Source: Halopelagius inordinatus (lineage in GTDB: Archaea > Halobacteriota > Halobacteria > Halobacteriales > Haloferacaceae). From it: 64,000 bases of DNA. The stretch lies in NCBI RefSeq assembly GCF_900113245.1, contig NZ_FOOQ01000002.1, forward strand, positions 656,881 to 720,880, in the 5' to 3' direction. Positions 25,301-33,982 of the stretch are shown piece by piece (position 1 is the first letter of the stretch; every line of letters starts with the position of its first letter). Position numbers and translations under genes: made by a program. The notes beneath the pieces were generated by a model. That model worked only from the letters and a program-made list of their open reading frames with translations. It searched no databases and had not been told where the DNA came from.

Positions 25301-26260
25301 TCAGAGCGGCTTTTCTGGCGCGCCCTCCGCGAGCATCCGCACGAACATCTCGCGGAACGTCTCCTCGTCGACCGATTCGACGACTCGCGTCCGGGGGTCC
25401 CCGTCGGTGATTCCCAACTCGTCGACGAGGCTGTACCCGCGGGTCATCCCCTCGCGTTCGTCCACGTCGACGAAGTACTCCGAGGACTCGGTTATCAGTC
25501 CGTCGTCGGCGACGAGACAGGCGGCGGTCAGAGAGTCCGGTTGGGTGGTGGTGTCCTCGCCGTAGCGCTTCTGGCTGAACCGACGGACCTGCTCGTTCGC
25601 CGTCTGATAGAACTCGGCGTACTCGGAGTCTATCGACTCCAGTCGGTCGAGGAACTCCGCCTCGAACGTCGCGTCTCGAACCGTCAGACCCCAATCGACG
25701 AGGGTCACGTCGAGTTCTCGCATCACCATCTTCGCGGCTTCCGGGTCGACCCAGAAGTTGTACTCCGCGGAGGGAGTGTCGTTGCCGAGGGTGTTGACCG
25801 CTCCGCCCATCACCCACACCTCGTCCAGGAGTTCGTTCAGATTCGGCTCTCGGCGGAGGGCGAGAGCGACGTTCGTCAACGGCGCGATACAACAGAGGGT
25901 TATCTCGCCGGGCGACTCGCGGGCCGCCTCGACGATGGCGTCCGGCGCGAACCCCTCCGCGGAGTCGATGCCCGTGTCGGGGAAGAAGTCGCCGCCGAGT
26001 CCGCCCTCGCCGTGGATGTGCGAGACGTGTTCGTGGTCTTTGACGAGTGGTCGGCGCGCGCCCTCGTAGACGGGCACCTCGTCGGCCGCGTCGGCCACCT
26101 CGAGGGTGTACTTCGCGTTCTCGACGTGGTAGTCGAACTCGACGTTTCCGGCGGCGATGGTGACCGCCTCCAACTCGACGGAGTCGGCCGTCGCCAAGAG
26201 CAAGATGGCCTGCGTGTCGTCGCCCGCGGTGTCGGTATCGACGATAACTCGACGAGACAT
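25301..26260 (-). CDS. inosine/uridine-preferring nucleoside hydrolase
   Basis: A hydrolase of 319 residues that cleaves ribonucleosides to base and ribose. The Ca-binding N-terminus IVDTDTAGDDTQA is the family hallmark. The segments LCCIAPLTNVALAL and VWVMGGAVNTLGND are conserved substrate-site loops, and the C-terminal histidine-type position lies before VDVDEREGMTRGY. The preferred start at 26260 omits three residues before MSRRVIVD. It supports nucleoside salvage or catabolism. Stand-alone gene. Confidence 0.9.
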   Translation of the reverse strand: MSRRVIVDTDTAGDDTQAILLLATADSVELEAVTIAAGNVEFDYHVENAKYTLEVADAADEVPVYEGARRPLVKDHEHVSHIHGEGGLGGDFFPDTGIDSAEGFAPDAIVEAARESPGEITLCCIAPLTNVALALRREPNLNELLDEVWVMGGAVNTLGNDTPSAEYNFWVDPEAAKMVMRELDVTLVDWGLTVRDATFEAEFLDRLESIDSEYAEFYQTANEQVRRFSQKRYGEDTTTQPDSLTAACLVADDGLITESSEYFVDVDEREGMTRGYSLVDELGITDGDPRTRVVESVDEETFREMFVRMLAEGAPEKPL

Positions 26261-26470
26261 ACCCCCCAATCGGGACGGACGTTCTTAATTACCGTGATTT
26301 GACAGACCGCCGCTCCGACCGCGGAACGTCGGCCCGCGTGTCGATTTCGATGGGGGCGTAGGGAGAACCATCTAATCACGCTACGGTTGGACCGCTACGC
26401 TACAGTTCGATTATCAGTTTCGAGAGCAAGTGAAAACAGATATGGGCCGGAGCGACGGGGAGGCAACCGG

Positions 26471-27601
26471 ATGAACGAGACGTCGCTTCGCGAGATACTC
26501 GACCGACGGCCCGACAGGGAGGGCGCGCGCGTCGTCCGTCGGATGTGGGAGGCTCGCGGCTACGAGACGGCGATTCGGTTCAGCGGACCGGACCTGTACG
26601 TCGAGGCGAGAGGGCGGACGGACGACGGCGCGTCTCGGCGGATTCGCTCGTGGATTTCGGCCGGCGGTCGAATCGACCGCCGGAGGATGCGGGTGTTCGC
26701 GGACGCCTGCGAACGGGACGGCGTCGAACCGCACGTCGTCACGCTCGGACCCGCGGAGATAGACGACGACGCCCACGTGCCGAGCGTCTGGGAGTTCGAC
26801 GCCGCGCGCCTCGCAGTCGAAGTCCGCGAGGCGGGCGTCGAGTCGGCGGTCCGCGCCCTCGAATCCGACTCCGACCCCGAGACGGAAACGGAGACGGTCG
26901 AAGACTGGTTCGGAGACCCGGTCGAAGAGAGCGAGAGCGACGGAGACGACGGGGAACGCGACGAGGGAGACGACGACGCGGACGGAGACGAAGAGGAGCA
27001 GTTGACTCGACGCGACGCCGTCCGAATCGCCGGGAAGTACGTCGTCGGTGGCTTGGTGACGTACCTGTTCGTCGAGGGACTGTCCGACGCGGTGCGCGCG
27101 TCGCCCGAACTCCGGCGGGCCGTTCGAGAGCGGGCGGCACCGCTCCGGAATCGTCTCCCGACGATACCCGCGGGCGGCGTGGGGTCTCCGTCCGCGTCCG
27201 GGGGCGACGCGACGGCCCGGACGCCGACCTACGGGAATCCGACGAGCGGACGGCGAGTCGAGAACGCGACGGCGATACCGTACGACGAACTCGCCGCCGA
27301 CCCGGAGTCACGCGCCGGGCACGCCGTCCGATACGACGGGACGGTCCGGCGAACCGTCGAGGGCGTCACCGAACGCGGTATCCGCCTCGCGGTGACCCGC
27401 GGTCCGAACGGGACGTGGGTCGACGACGTCGCCTGTCGGTGGCCCTCCGGACGGTTGTACGAGGACGCCGTGCAGTTTCGCTTACTCGACGGAGAGCGAG
27501 TGCAGGTGTGGGGAACCGTCCGCGGGGCCACCGAAGCGACGAGGACCGAACGGTCGATTCCGCTCGTGGAAGTCGTCGGCATCGCGCCGGTCGAGACGTA
27601 G
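26471..27601 (+). CDS. membrane protein with restriction-endonuclease-like N-terminus
   Basis: A 376-residue protein. The N-terminal part (REGARVVRRMWEARGYETAI and SGPDLYVEARGR) resembles PD-(D/E)xK restriction-type domains (Mrr-like), with Asp42 and Glu46 as possible catalytic acids, although the expected lysine is not clearly placed. A long Asp/Glu linker follows (about 138-180). One transmembrane segment (KYVVGGLVTYLFVEGL) follows, then a C-terminal beta-rich part (RAGHAVRYDGTVRRTVEGVT ... GERVQVWGTVRG) like an OB fold. The combination is unusual. Start ATG 26471 follows a SD-like region. Function unknown; DNA defence is a speculation. Confidence 0.7.
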   Translation: MNETSLREILDRRPDREGARVVRRMWEARGYETAIRFSGPDLYVEARGRTDDGASRRIRSWISAGGRIDRRRMRVFADACERDGVEPHVVTLGPAEIDDDAHVPSVWEFDAARLAVEVREAGVESAVRALESDSDPETETETVEDWFGDPVEESESDGDDGERDEGDDDADGDEEEQLTRRDAVRIAGKYVVGGLVTYLFVEGLSDAVRASPELRRAVRERAAPLRNRLPTIPAGGVGSPSASGGDATARTPTYGNPTSGRRVENATAIPYDELAADPESRAGHAVRYDGTVRRTVEGVTERGIRLAVTRGPNGTWVDDVACRWPSGRLYEDAVQFRLLDGERVQVWGTVRGATEATRTERSIPLVEVVGIAPVET

Positions 27602-27623
27602 CGCGACGGGCGACTGCGGCGTC

Positions 27624-27839
27624 TCAGTTCAGCGCGTCGACTTCGTCCGTGAGGTCGCTCGCGTCGTCCACCGGGCCGTTGACGAACAGACCGTGTCCGA
27701 TGAACGCGGCGGAGACGAGGCCGAACCCCGCGACGGAGACGCTCGGCGGTATCGAGGTGAACAGACCGACGAGGACGCCGAGAGCCATGCTGACGAACAC
27801 GCCGATGAGAATCACGTCGTAGTACTGCCAGGTGTACAT
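27624..27839 (-). CDS. small membrane protein (71 aa), two hydrophobic segments
   Basis: Starts MYTWQYYDVILIGVFVSMAL and has a second helix SVSVAGFGLVSAAFIGHGLF, then an acidic tail. Both helices are well defined. No family recognised. It faces the gene at 26471 (3' to 3'). Confidence 0.6.
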   Translation of the reverse strand: MYTWQYYDVILIGVFVSMALGVLVGLFTSIPPSVSVAGFGLVSAAFIGHGLFVNGPVDDASDLTDEVDALN

Positions 27840-27961
27840 GCTCACATCGAGCGCCGCCAACCCCGAAGTTCTGGCGGTGGAACGCGCTCGAACGGCGCGG
27901 GCGAACTACCTGCGAGCGAGTACCACGGAACTCCTATGGGCCGGGAGATACTGAGACAGGT

Positions 27962-28570
27962 ATGGAGTACACTAGTTCTCTCGACCGAGCGTTCGAGGAT
28001 CTCCCGGACCGCTCGCAAGAAGAGTCTCGGCTCACGATTCCCGACCCGGAGGGGGAGACGGACGGGGCGTTCACCCGACTGACGAACCTCGGCGCCATCG
28101 CCGACGCCCTCTCTCGGAAACCCGAACACGTCCACAGTTTCATCCAGCGGACGCTCGGGACCAGCGGGCAACTCGACGAAAAGCGCGCGCGGTACAGCGG
28201 GTCGTTCTCGGTGGCCGACTTCGACGAGGCCCTCGAAGACTACGTCGCGGAGTACGTCACCTGCTCCGAGTGCGGACTGCCCGACACCCGTCTCGTGACC
28301 GAAGACGGCGTGGACATGCTCCGCTGTGAGGCCTGCGGTGCGTTCCGCCCCGTCCAGAAGCGCTCCTCGCAGTCGCAGACGCAGTCCCAAGAGGCGGTCG
28401 AGGAGGGTCGCACCTACGAAGTGAAGATCACCGGAACCGGTCGCAAAGGCGACGGCGTCGCCGAGAAAGGCAAGTACACGATATTCGTCCCCGGCGCACA
28501 GGAGGGGCAGGTCGTCCGCATCATCATAGAGAACGTGAGCGGCACCCTCGCGTTCGCCCGCCTCGTCTGA
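27962..28570 (+). CDS. translation initiation factor aIF2 beta with TRAM domain
   Basis: A 202-residue subunit of the archaeal initiation factor that delivers Met-tRNAi to the ribosome. After the helical N-terminus the core FIQRTLGTSGQLDEKRARYS is followed by a C2-C2 zinc ribbon (Cys101, Cys104, Cys122, Cys125). The final 55 residues (YEVKITGTGRKGDGVAEKGK ... VRIIIENVSGTLAF) are a TRAM-type nucleic-acid-binding domain. The fusion is known in haloarchaea. It would join aIF2 alpha and gamma, which are not in the window. TATA-like spacing fits a leaderless start. Confidence 0.95.
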   Translation: MEYTSSLDRAFEDLPDRSQEESRLTIPDPEGETDGAFTRLTNLGAIADALSRKPEHVHSFIQRTLGTSGQLDEKRARYSGSFSVADFDEALEDYVAEYVTCSECGLPDTRLVTEDGVDMLRCEACGAFRPVQKRSSQSQTQSQEAVEEGRTYEVKITGTGRKGDGVAEKGKYTIFVPGAQEGQVVRIIIENVSGTLAFARLV

Positions 28571-28706
28571 GCGCTCGCTCCGACGTTCGCCGATTTTCGA
28601 CCGTGCCGCGCCTGTGAGAACCACCCCCGTACAGAAGAGAGCGACGGCACCGCGGCCGAGAAACTGGTAACAGGATTTTATCAGGCGTCCGGTTCGACTC
28701 GCGATT

Positions 28707-29363
28707 ATGGTCCCTCATCGTTCGCTCGCGTGGGCGTCCCTCCCCTCGGCGTTCGTCCCCGCGACGGCGACTGCACAGTTCGCCCCCGACTCGCTGAGAC
28801 TCGGTGCCGGAACCGCCGAACTCGTCGTCCTCGGATTACTGGGGTACGCGGTCTACGTCGCGGTCTCAGTCGTATTCTGCGGGCTCGTCGTTGCCGTCTC
28901 GGAGTTCGTCTCCTCCGGGTCGTACGTCCGGGACGCGGAGAAGCGACTCTACGCTCGGCCCGTTCGGACCGGAGCGCTCGGCATCGGCGTGGTCGTCGGC
29001 GGCATCGCCGGAACCGTCCTCCTCGCGGTGGTGCTTCTCGTTCTCGTGAACGCGGGCGCTCCGGAACCGCTCAGTTTGGTCGCCGCCGTTCCCGTCTTCG
29101 GCGGACTGCTGTTTCTGTCCGTCGCGTCCGCGGTCGGAACGGTCGTGCTCGGGTCCGCCCTGCTCCGGAGGGTGCGCGGCGGGGAACCGAGCCTCTGGGT
29201 CGCGCTCGTGGTCGGGTCGCTGGTCGTCAACGTGCCGCTACTCAATCTCGTGTTCGGGGCTCTCGTCGCCGTCCTCGGCGCCGGAGCGATAGTCGGACGG
29301 TGGTGGGAAAACCGGCGGGACGGACCGTCCGGACCGGCCCCGGGGCGTCCGACCGACGGGTGA
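28707..29363 (+). CDS. polytopic membrane protein (218 aa)
   Basis: Starts MVPHRSLAWASLPSAFVPAT, possibly signal-like, and then has about four hydrophobic segments (VLGLLGYAVYVAVSVVFCGL; LGIGVVVGGIAGTVLLAVVL; VPVFGGLLFLSVASAVGTVV; VNVPLLNLVFGALVAVLGAG). A conserved soluble strip, YVRDAEKRLYARPVRTG, lies between helices. It resembles haloarchaeal membrane proteins of unknown role. I assign no function. Confidence 0.65.
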   Translation: MVPHRSLAWASLPSAFVPATATAQFAPDSLRLGAGTAELVVLGLLGYAVYVAVSVVFCGLVVAVSEFVSSGSYVRDAEKRLYARPVRTGALGIGVVVGGIAGTVLLAVVLLVLVNAGAPEPLSLVAAVPVFGGLLFLSVASAVGTVVLGSALLRRVRGGEPSLWVALVVGSLVVNVPLLNLVFGALVAVLGAGAIVGRWWENRRDGPSGPAPGRPTDG

Positions 29364-29407
29364 GTATCGTCGGCTCGCGGCCGGAGAACGGCGTCCGAGA
29401 GTCGGAC

Positions 29408-29800
29408 TCAGTCGTACGTCTGCGAGGACGCCGAACCCACGTCGACTCTGACGAGGACGTTCTCGTCCCACGCGTCCGAATCGACGCCGTACTTTTCGTT
29501 TATCTTTCGGGTCGCCGCCCGCGTCTCCGTCTCGTCCTCTACGACGGTGGCGGTGCCGAGGAGCGTCACCATCCACTTCGCGTGTCCGCCCTCGTCTTTC
29601 TGCACCGACAGCGCCACCTTCGGGTTCTCGCGGACGTTCCGCAGTTTCGTACCGGTGGTGACGAGTTCCACGACGCCGTCCTCGTAGCGGTACCAGAGGG
29701 GGGCGACGTGCGGGCGGCCGTCGCGACACGTCGCCAGGTGGGCCATGAGCGGTTCGCTCGTCAGCAGTTCCTCCGTCTCCGAATCGACGGCGTCGGACAT
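29408..29800 (-). CDS. pyridoxamine 5'-phosphate oxidase-like flavin protein
   Basis: A 130-residue split-barrel protein of the PNPOx-like group. The conserved FMN-region pieces are LMAHLATCRDGRPHVAPLWY and LRNVRENPKVALSVQ. Family members bind FMN, F420 or haem and carry out reductive or oxidative steps; F420 is plausible because this organism makes it (cof genes in the window). ATG 29800 begins MSDAVDSETEELL. It is convergent with the gene at 28707. Confidence 0.85.
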   Translation of the reverse strand: MSDAVDSETEELLTSEPLMAHLATCRDGRPHVAPLWYRYEDGVVELVTTGTKLRNVRENPKVALSVQKDEGGHAKWMVTLLGTATVVEDETETRAATRKINEKYGVDSDAWDENVLVRVDVGSASSQTYD

Positions 29801-29951
29801 ACGACGGAGGAGACGCCCCGGCGGCAAAACGGTTCGGCGCGGGCGTCCGCGACCGGTCCGACCGAGTGACAGTCGCCAGCGCCCGCCCGAACGCTTCTGT
29901 CGGTCGCGCGTGTAGCTCTCGGTCCGCGGACCGTATCTGCGAACTCACACT

Positions 29952-30623
29952 ATGTCATCCGAACACGACGGTTCGACAGACGAGGCACAGCGACTCTCCG
30001 TCCACTTGACGAACGGCCCCACCGTGACCTGCGGGAACTTCAAAGCCATCGCGGAGGGCGTTCTCCTTTTTGCGGACCCGGGACGAGAGCGCGTCTCCGG
30101 GTTCGTCCCCTACGACGAACTCCGGTTCGTCCTCCCGACGGGCGAGAGCGGAGAGGCGGACGGAGGCGAGGAGACCGATGGGCGTGACGACGGAGAGGCG
30201 ACGGACGCGGACGTCGATGTCCGGGGCGCGGCGGCGGCCGCCGAGGCGGAAGCGCGGGAACCGAACCCGACGGAGGAGACGGGAGAGACCGGAGGCGGAG
30301 ACGAGGAGACGACGTCGGAAGCGTCCGCCCGGTCCCAAGCGACGGTGGAAGGAGAGACGGGCGCCGACGCCGATAGGAGAGCCTCGACGGCGGAGGACGA
30401 ACCCCTGACCGCGGTTACGGGAATCGGCGGGGCGTACGCCAGCGTCCTCGGAGACGCGGGTCTCGACTCACTCGACGCCCTCGCCGCCGCGGACGCGACG
30501 GACGTGAGCGAGGCCGCTGGCGTCAGTCCGGAACGGGCAGAACAGTGGATTGCCGACGCCGCCGAGGCGTCCGAAGCGGACGTTCCGGAAGACGACGCCG
30601 ACGACACCGGCGCGGAGGCGTAG
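29952..30623 (+). CDS. acidic protein with C-terminal helix-hairpin-helix (223 aa)
   Basis: N-terminal part: SVHLTNGPTVTCGNFKAIAE and YDELRFVLPTGESG, a small beta-rich domain. The middle (about 55-145) is low complexity Glu/Gly/Ala/Asp. The C-terminus (AVTGIGGAYASVLGDAGLDS followed by SEAAGVSPERAEQWIADA) is a Gly-Ile-Gly HhH pair, as found in DNA-binding proteins. It may bind nucleic acid, but partners are unknown. Confidence 0.65.
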   Translation: MSSEHDGSTDEAQRLSVHLTNGPTVTCGNFKAIAEGVLLFADPGRERVSGFVPYDELRFVLPTGESGEADGGEETDGRDDGEATDADVDVRGAAAAAEAEAREPNPTEETGETGGGDEETTSEASARSQATVEGETGADADRRASTAEDEPLTAVTGIGGAYASVLGDAGLDSLDALAAADATDVSEAAGVSPERAEQWIADAAEASEADVPEDDADDTGAEA

Positions 30624-30629
30624 GCGGGG

Positions 30630-31655
30630 TCAGTCCGCGAGTCCCCGGTTCGCCGCGACGAACGCCTCGGTCGTCTCGCGCCACGACTCGACGAGTTCGT
30701 CCTCGAACGGATCCGTCTCCATCGACTCGACGGCATCTCTCTCGGTCAACCACTCGACGGTCCGGCGGACGCCCGTCTCGAAGTCGACGGTGTACTCGAA
30801 CCCCAACTCGCGTTTGGCCTTCTCGTTTTCGAAGACTGTGCTGTACTGGAAGTGGTCCCGGAGCATCCGCGTCCGTTCGGGCGCGACGGCGGTGAGAACC
30901 GCGGTCGGCACGTGGACCAACTCCGGTTCGGGCGCATCGAGCGCAGACGCGACGCGCCTGTGGTACTGGTTCCACGTCATCGTCTCGTCGCTCGTAACGT
31001 TGTACGCCTCGCCGTGGGCGTCCTCGTTCCCGACGGCGCCGACGAACGCCGCGGCCACGTCGTCGCGGTGGCACGGCCCCCAAAGCGACGTGCCGTCGCC
31101 GTGGACGACGATGGGCGCGCCCTCGCGGATTCTATCGACGTAGGACGACCCCATCCCGAAGGTGTGGACGAGCGTTCCGCCCTCGCCGTAGGTGTTCCAC
31201 GGGCGGAGGACGGTCACGTCGAACGCCTCCCCGTGAACGTCGAAGAAGACGTCTTCGGCGGCGGTTTTGCCCGCGGCGTAGTCGCTGACGGGCGGGCGAC
31301 GAGGGGCCTCTTCGGTCACCGGGTTTCGCGGCGGCGGCCGGTGGTAGACGTCGATGGTGCTACAGAAGACGTACTGGTCGATTCGGCCGCGGAAGGCGCG
31401 GACGGCGCTCTCGGCTTCCGCCTCGGTAAAACAGACCATGTCGATTACGCAGTCGGGTGCGGGGTCCAGTTCGCGCATCTGCGCTTCGAACCGGTCGAAG
31501 TCGGTCCGGTCGCCCCGGACGGCCGAGACGGTTTCGGGAATCTCGGCCTCCGTTTCGCCGCGGTTGTAGACGGTGACGTCGTGGCCCGAATCCACCAACT
31601 GTCGGGTGATTTCGGTGCTTATCAGACCGGTTCCGCCGACGACGAGAACGTGCAT
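30630..31655 (-). CDS. NAD-dependent epimerase/dehydratase (extended SDR)
   Basis: A 341-residue SDR enzyme. The nucleotide-binding loop is VGGTGLISTEITRQL, close to the GGTG variant of CSP41-like proteins. The catalytic Tyr and Lys are in DYAAGKTAAE, preceded by the Ser/Thr-containing YVFCSTIDVYHR. Near the C-terminus WESP-like features lie at YNVTSDETMTW. Such enzymes alter sugar nucleotides or act on RNA. Its neighbours give no pathway link, and the substrate is unknown. ATG 31655 is the natural start. Confidence 0.85.
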   Translation of the reverse strand: MHVLVVGGTGLISTEITRQLVDSGHDVTVYNRGETEAEIPETVSAVRGDRTDFDRFEAQMRELDPAPDCVIDMVCFTEAEAESAVRAFRGRIDQYVFCSTIDVYHRPPPRNPVTEEAPRRPPVSDYAAGKTAAEDVFFDVHGEAFDVTVLRPWNTYGEGGTLVHTFGMGSSYVDRIREGAPIVVHGDGTSLWGPCHRDDVAAAFVGAVGNEDAHGEAYNVTSDETMTWNQYHRRVASALDAPEPELVHVPTAVLTAVAPERTRMLRDHFQYSTVFENEKAKRELGFEYTVDFETGVRRTVEWLTERDAVESMETDPFEDELVESWRETTEAFVAANRGLAD

Positions 31656-31723
31656 AGGTCCGGGCCGTCCCCGGGAGGTAAAAACCTCGGCGTCCCGGCC
31701 AGAAACGACGACGCGAGCGACGA

Positions 31724-32515
31724 CTACCCGAGCGTGACGTCGAGATAGAGCATGACGGCGACGCCGACCATGAGACCGATGGTGGCGACGTGTTCGTGGC
31801 CGCGCGCGTGCGTCTCGGGAACGATCTCGTGGCTGATGACGAACAGCATTCCGCCCGCGGCAAAGCCCATCGCGTAGGGGACGACGGGCGCGACGAACGC
31901 CGCGGCGACGGCGCCGACGACGGCCAGCGGAATCTCGACGAGACCGGCGCGTATCCCCGCGATACCGGCGTAGAAGTACGACCCGAGGCCGGCGCTCCGG
32001 GCGGCGAGTGAGACGGCCAGACCCTCGGGGACGTTCTGCGCGCCGATGGCGAGCATGAGGGCGACGGCGTTGCCGATATCGCCGGACCCGAATCCGACCC
32101 CGACGGCGAGTCCCTCCGGCATGTTGTGGAGGGTGATGGCGACGATAAAGAGGACGACGGACGCCATCCTGCCGTCCGAGGGATCGACTCGGCGGCCGGT
32201 GACGACCTGTTGGACGTTCGGCGCCCAGTCGTCGGCCTTGTCGAGGAGGACAACGCCGAGTGCGAAGCCGACGAACACCGGAAACGGCCCGCCGAGTTCG
32301 ATGCCCGGGAGCAGGAGACTCGTGAAACTCGCAGAGAGCATGACGCCCGCGGCGAAGCCGAGTGCGGCGTCTAACGTCCGTTCGCTCGGATTCGGGTAGA
32401 CGACGATGGCGAGTGCGCCCACCGTGTTACAGAGCGCGATGAACGCGCCCCCGGCCAGTCCGAGTATCAGGGGGTCGGTCCCGAACAGGGAGACGAAAAG
32501 TTCCGCGGCGTTCAT
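31724..32515 (-). CDS. ZIP-family divalent metal transporter
   Basis: A 263-residue membrane transporter with about eight helices. The binding-site helices are visible: ITLHNMPEGLAVGVG and AIGAQNVPEGLAVSLA, with the conserved His-Asn-x-Pro-Glu and Asn-x-Pro-Glu motifs. The metal loop near the end is SHEIVPETHARGHEHV. ZIP proteins import Zn2+, Fe2+ or Mn2+ from outside. The specific metal is not evident. Divergent from the UspA gene. Confidence 0.9.
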   Translation of the reverse strand: MNAAELFVSLFGTDPLILGLAGGAFIALCNTVGALAIVVYPNPSERTLDAALGFAAGVMLSASFTSLLLPGIELGGPFPVFVGFALGVVLLDKADDWAPNVQQVVTGRRVDPSDGRMASVVLFIVAITLHNMPEGLAVGVGFGSGDIGNAVALMLAIGAQNVPEGLAVSLAARSAGLGSYFYAGIAGIRAGLVEIPLAVVGAVAAAFVAPVVPYAMGFAAGGMLFVISHEIVPETHARGHEHVATIGLMVGVAVMLYLDVTLG

Positions 32516-32638
32516 CTTTTTCGATGGTCGGTCGGCGGGTACGTGTACCTTCCGCCGACCGTGAGCGCGCGGGTATCACCCAGCGAAAACGGAAGCGAGG
32601 ATATAGGCGTCCCGGGCGCAAACGCCCGACTGAGGGAT

Positions 32639-33076
32639 ATGTTCCAGCGAATCCTGTTGCCCACGGACGGAACCGAGTCGATGCAGACGGTCGTCGAAAC
32701 AGCCGCGGACATCGCCACGCGGAGAGACGCGGAGGTACACGTCCTCTACGTCGTCGACGACCGAGCCTTTCTGACACTCCAAGAGGAGATGCAAGCGGAC
32801 GTACTCGCCGAACTCGAAGGCGAGGCCGAAACCGCGACCGACCGTGCGGCGACCCGCCTCTCCGAGGCGGGCATCTCCGTCACCGAAGCCGTACGGAAGG
32901 GAGACCCCGCCGACGAGATTCTCGCGTACGCCGACGAGATGGACGCCGACCTGATAACGATGGGGACGCGCCGCGGCGACTACACGAAGAACCTCATCGG
33001 AAGCGTCTCGCAGAAAGTCGTCGCCGGGTCGAGCGTTCCGGTCTTGACCGCGAACCTCAACGGCGACGGGGAGTGA
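32639..33076 (+). CDS. universal stress protein, UspA type
   Basis: A 145-residue single USP domain. It begins MFQRILLPTDGTESMQTVVE (the conserved strand-loop-Asp) and ends SVPVLTANLNGDGE. The ATP-binding G-2x-G-9x-G-S motif is altered: the sequence at the site is GTRRGDYTKNLIGS, one residue shorter than usual and with Arg where the second Gly is expected. It may not bind ATP. The ATG at 32639 is chosen since upstream codons are non-coding in character. Confidence 0.9.
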   Translation: MFQRILLPTDGTESMQTVVETAADIATRRDAEVHVLYVVDDRAFLTLQEEMQADVLAELEGEAETATDRAATRLSEAGISVTEAVRKGDPADEILAYADEMDADLITMGTRRGDYTKNLIGSVSQKVVAGSSVPVLTANLNGDGE

Positions 33077-33112
33077 GCCGATACCGGCGGGCGGTTCTCT
33101 GCGTCGGCGTCG

Positions 33113-33529
33113 TCAGTTCTCGTCGCTCTCGAAGTCGATGGCGACGGAGTTGATGCAGTAGCGTTTCCCGGTGGGGTCCGGGCCGTCGTCGAAGACGTGT
33201 CCGAGGTGGCCGCCGCAGTTCTTACAGAGCACCTCGATGCGGCGCATCCCGTGGCGGGTGTCCGTCTCCGTCTCGACGTTGTCGTCGTTCGCGGCGAAGA
33301 AGGCAGGCCACCCGCATCCGGAGTCGTACTTCGTCTCGGAGTCGAACAGTTCCGCGCCGCACCCCGCACAGAGATACTGGCCGTCCTCGGAGCGGTCCAG
33401 ATGCTCGCCGCTGAACCGAGGTTCGGTCCCGCGTTCTCGCAGAATCTCGTACTCTTCGTCGCTCAGTCGTTCGCGCCACTGGTCTTCGCTGTTCGGCACG
33501 TCGTCTGTCTCCGTCGCGCGTTCGCTCAT
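33113..33529 (-). CDS. msrB: peptide-methionine (R)-S-oxide reductase MsrB
   Basis: A 138-residue repair enzyme that reduces methionine R-sulfoxide in proteins. The structural Zn site is formed by Cys54-x2-Cys57 and Cys102-x2-Cys105; the catalytic Cys125 is in GKRYCINSVAIDF. RFSGEHLDRSEDGQYLCAG is the family opening. The haloarchaeal acidic C-terminus is short. Start ATG 33529 begins MSERATETDD. Stand-alone gene. Confidence 0.95.
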   Translation of the reverse strand: MSERATETDDVPNSEDQWRERLSDEEYEILRERGTEPRFSGEHLDRSEDGQYLCAGCGAELFDSETKYDSGCGWPAFFAANDDNVETETDTRHGMRRIEVLCKNCGGHLGHVFDDGPDPTGKRYCINSVAIDFESDEN

Positions 33530-33570
33530 ACACGTGGTACGCGCCGCGGACGGAAAACGGCTTTCCGCGC

Positions 33571-33978
33571 CTACTCGTCGCGCCGGAGACGCGACGGGAG
33601 ACGGAGCATCTCCAGTTCGTCGACGTCGAGTTCGAGCATCGACGCCCGCGTCACCGCCTTCGGGACGTCCGCCGGCGTCTGGTCGACGTCCAAGTTCGGC
33701 GGCGCCTTCGGCGTCCCGTCCTCGTCGACGAGAGCGTCCCACATCTCCGCGTCCGTGTCGAAGTCGCCGCGGACGTCTTGGACCTGCCTGCGGCCTTCGT
33801 TGTACGCCAAATCGAGGACGCTCCGCTGGTAGGCGGTGCTCGTGAGACGCCGGATGCGCGTCCGTTCGTCGGGGAACTCGTGGCCGAGTTCGCTGGCGAT
33901 ACCGAGCGCGTACATCCGTCTGAGAGCGTCCTCCGCTTCGAGAGTCTGCCAATCGGTGTCGAAGACCTGGTCGTACAT
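33571..33978 (-). CDS. conserved haloarchaeal protein (135 aa)
   Basis: Starts MYDQVFDTDWQTLEAEDALR and contains YALGIASELGHEFPDERTRI and TSTAYQRSVLDLAYNEGRRQ, predicted mainly helical. The C-terminus has ELDVDELEMLRLPSRLRRDE. It is 4 nt after the stop of the RAD55-like gene on the same strand, so it may share an operon. No named domain recognised. Confidence 0.6.
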   Translation of the reverse strand: MYDQVFDTDWQTLEAEDALRRMYALGIASELGHEFPDERTRIRRLTSTAYQRSVLDLAYNEGRRQVQDVRGDFDTDAEMWDALVDEDGTPKAPPNLDVDQTPADVPKAVTRASMLELDVDELEMLRLPSRLRRDE

Positions 33979-33982
33979 GGGC

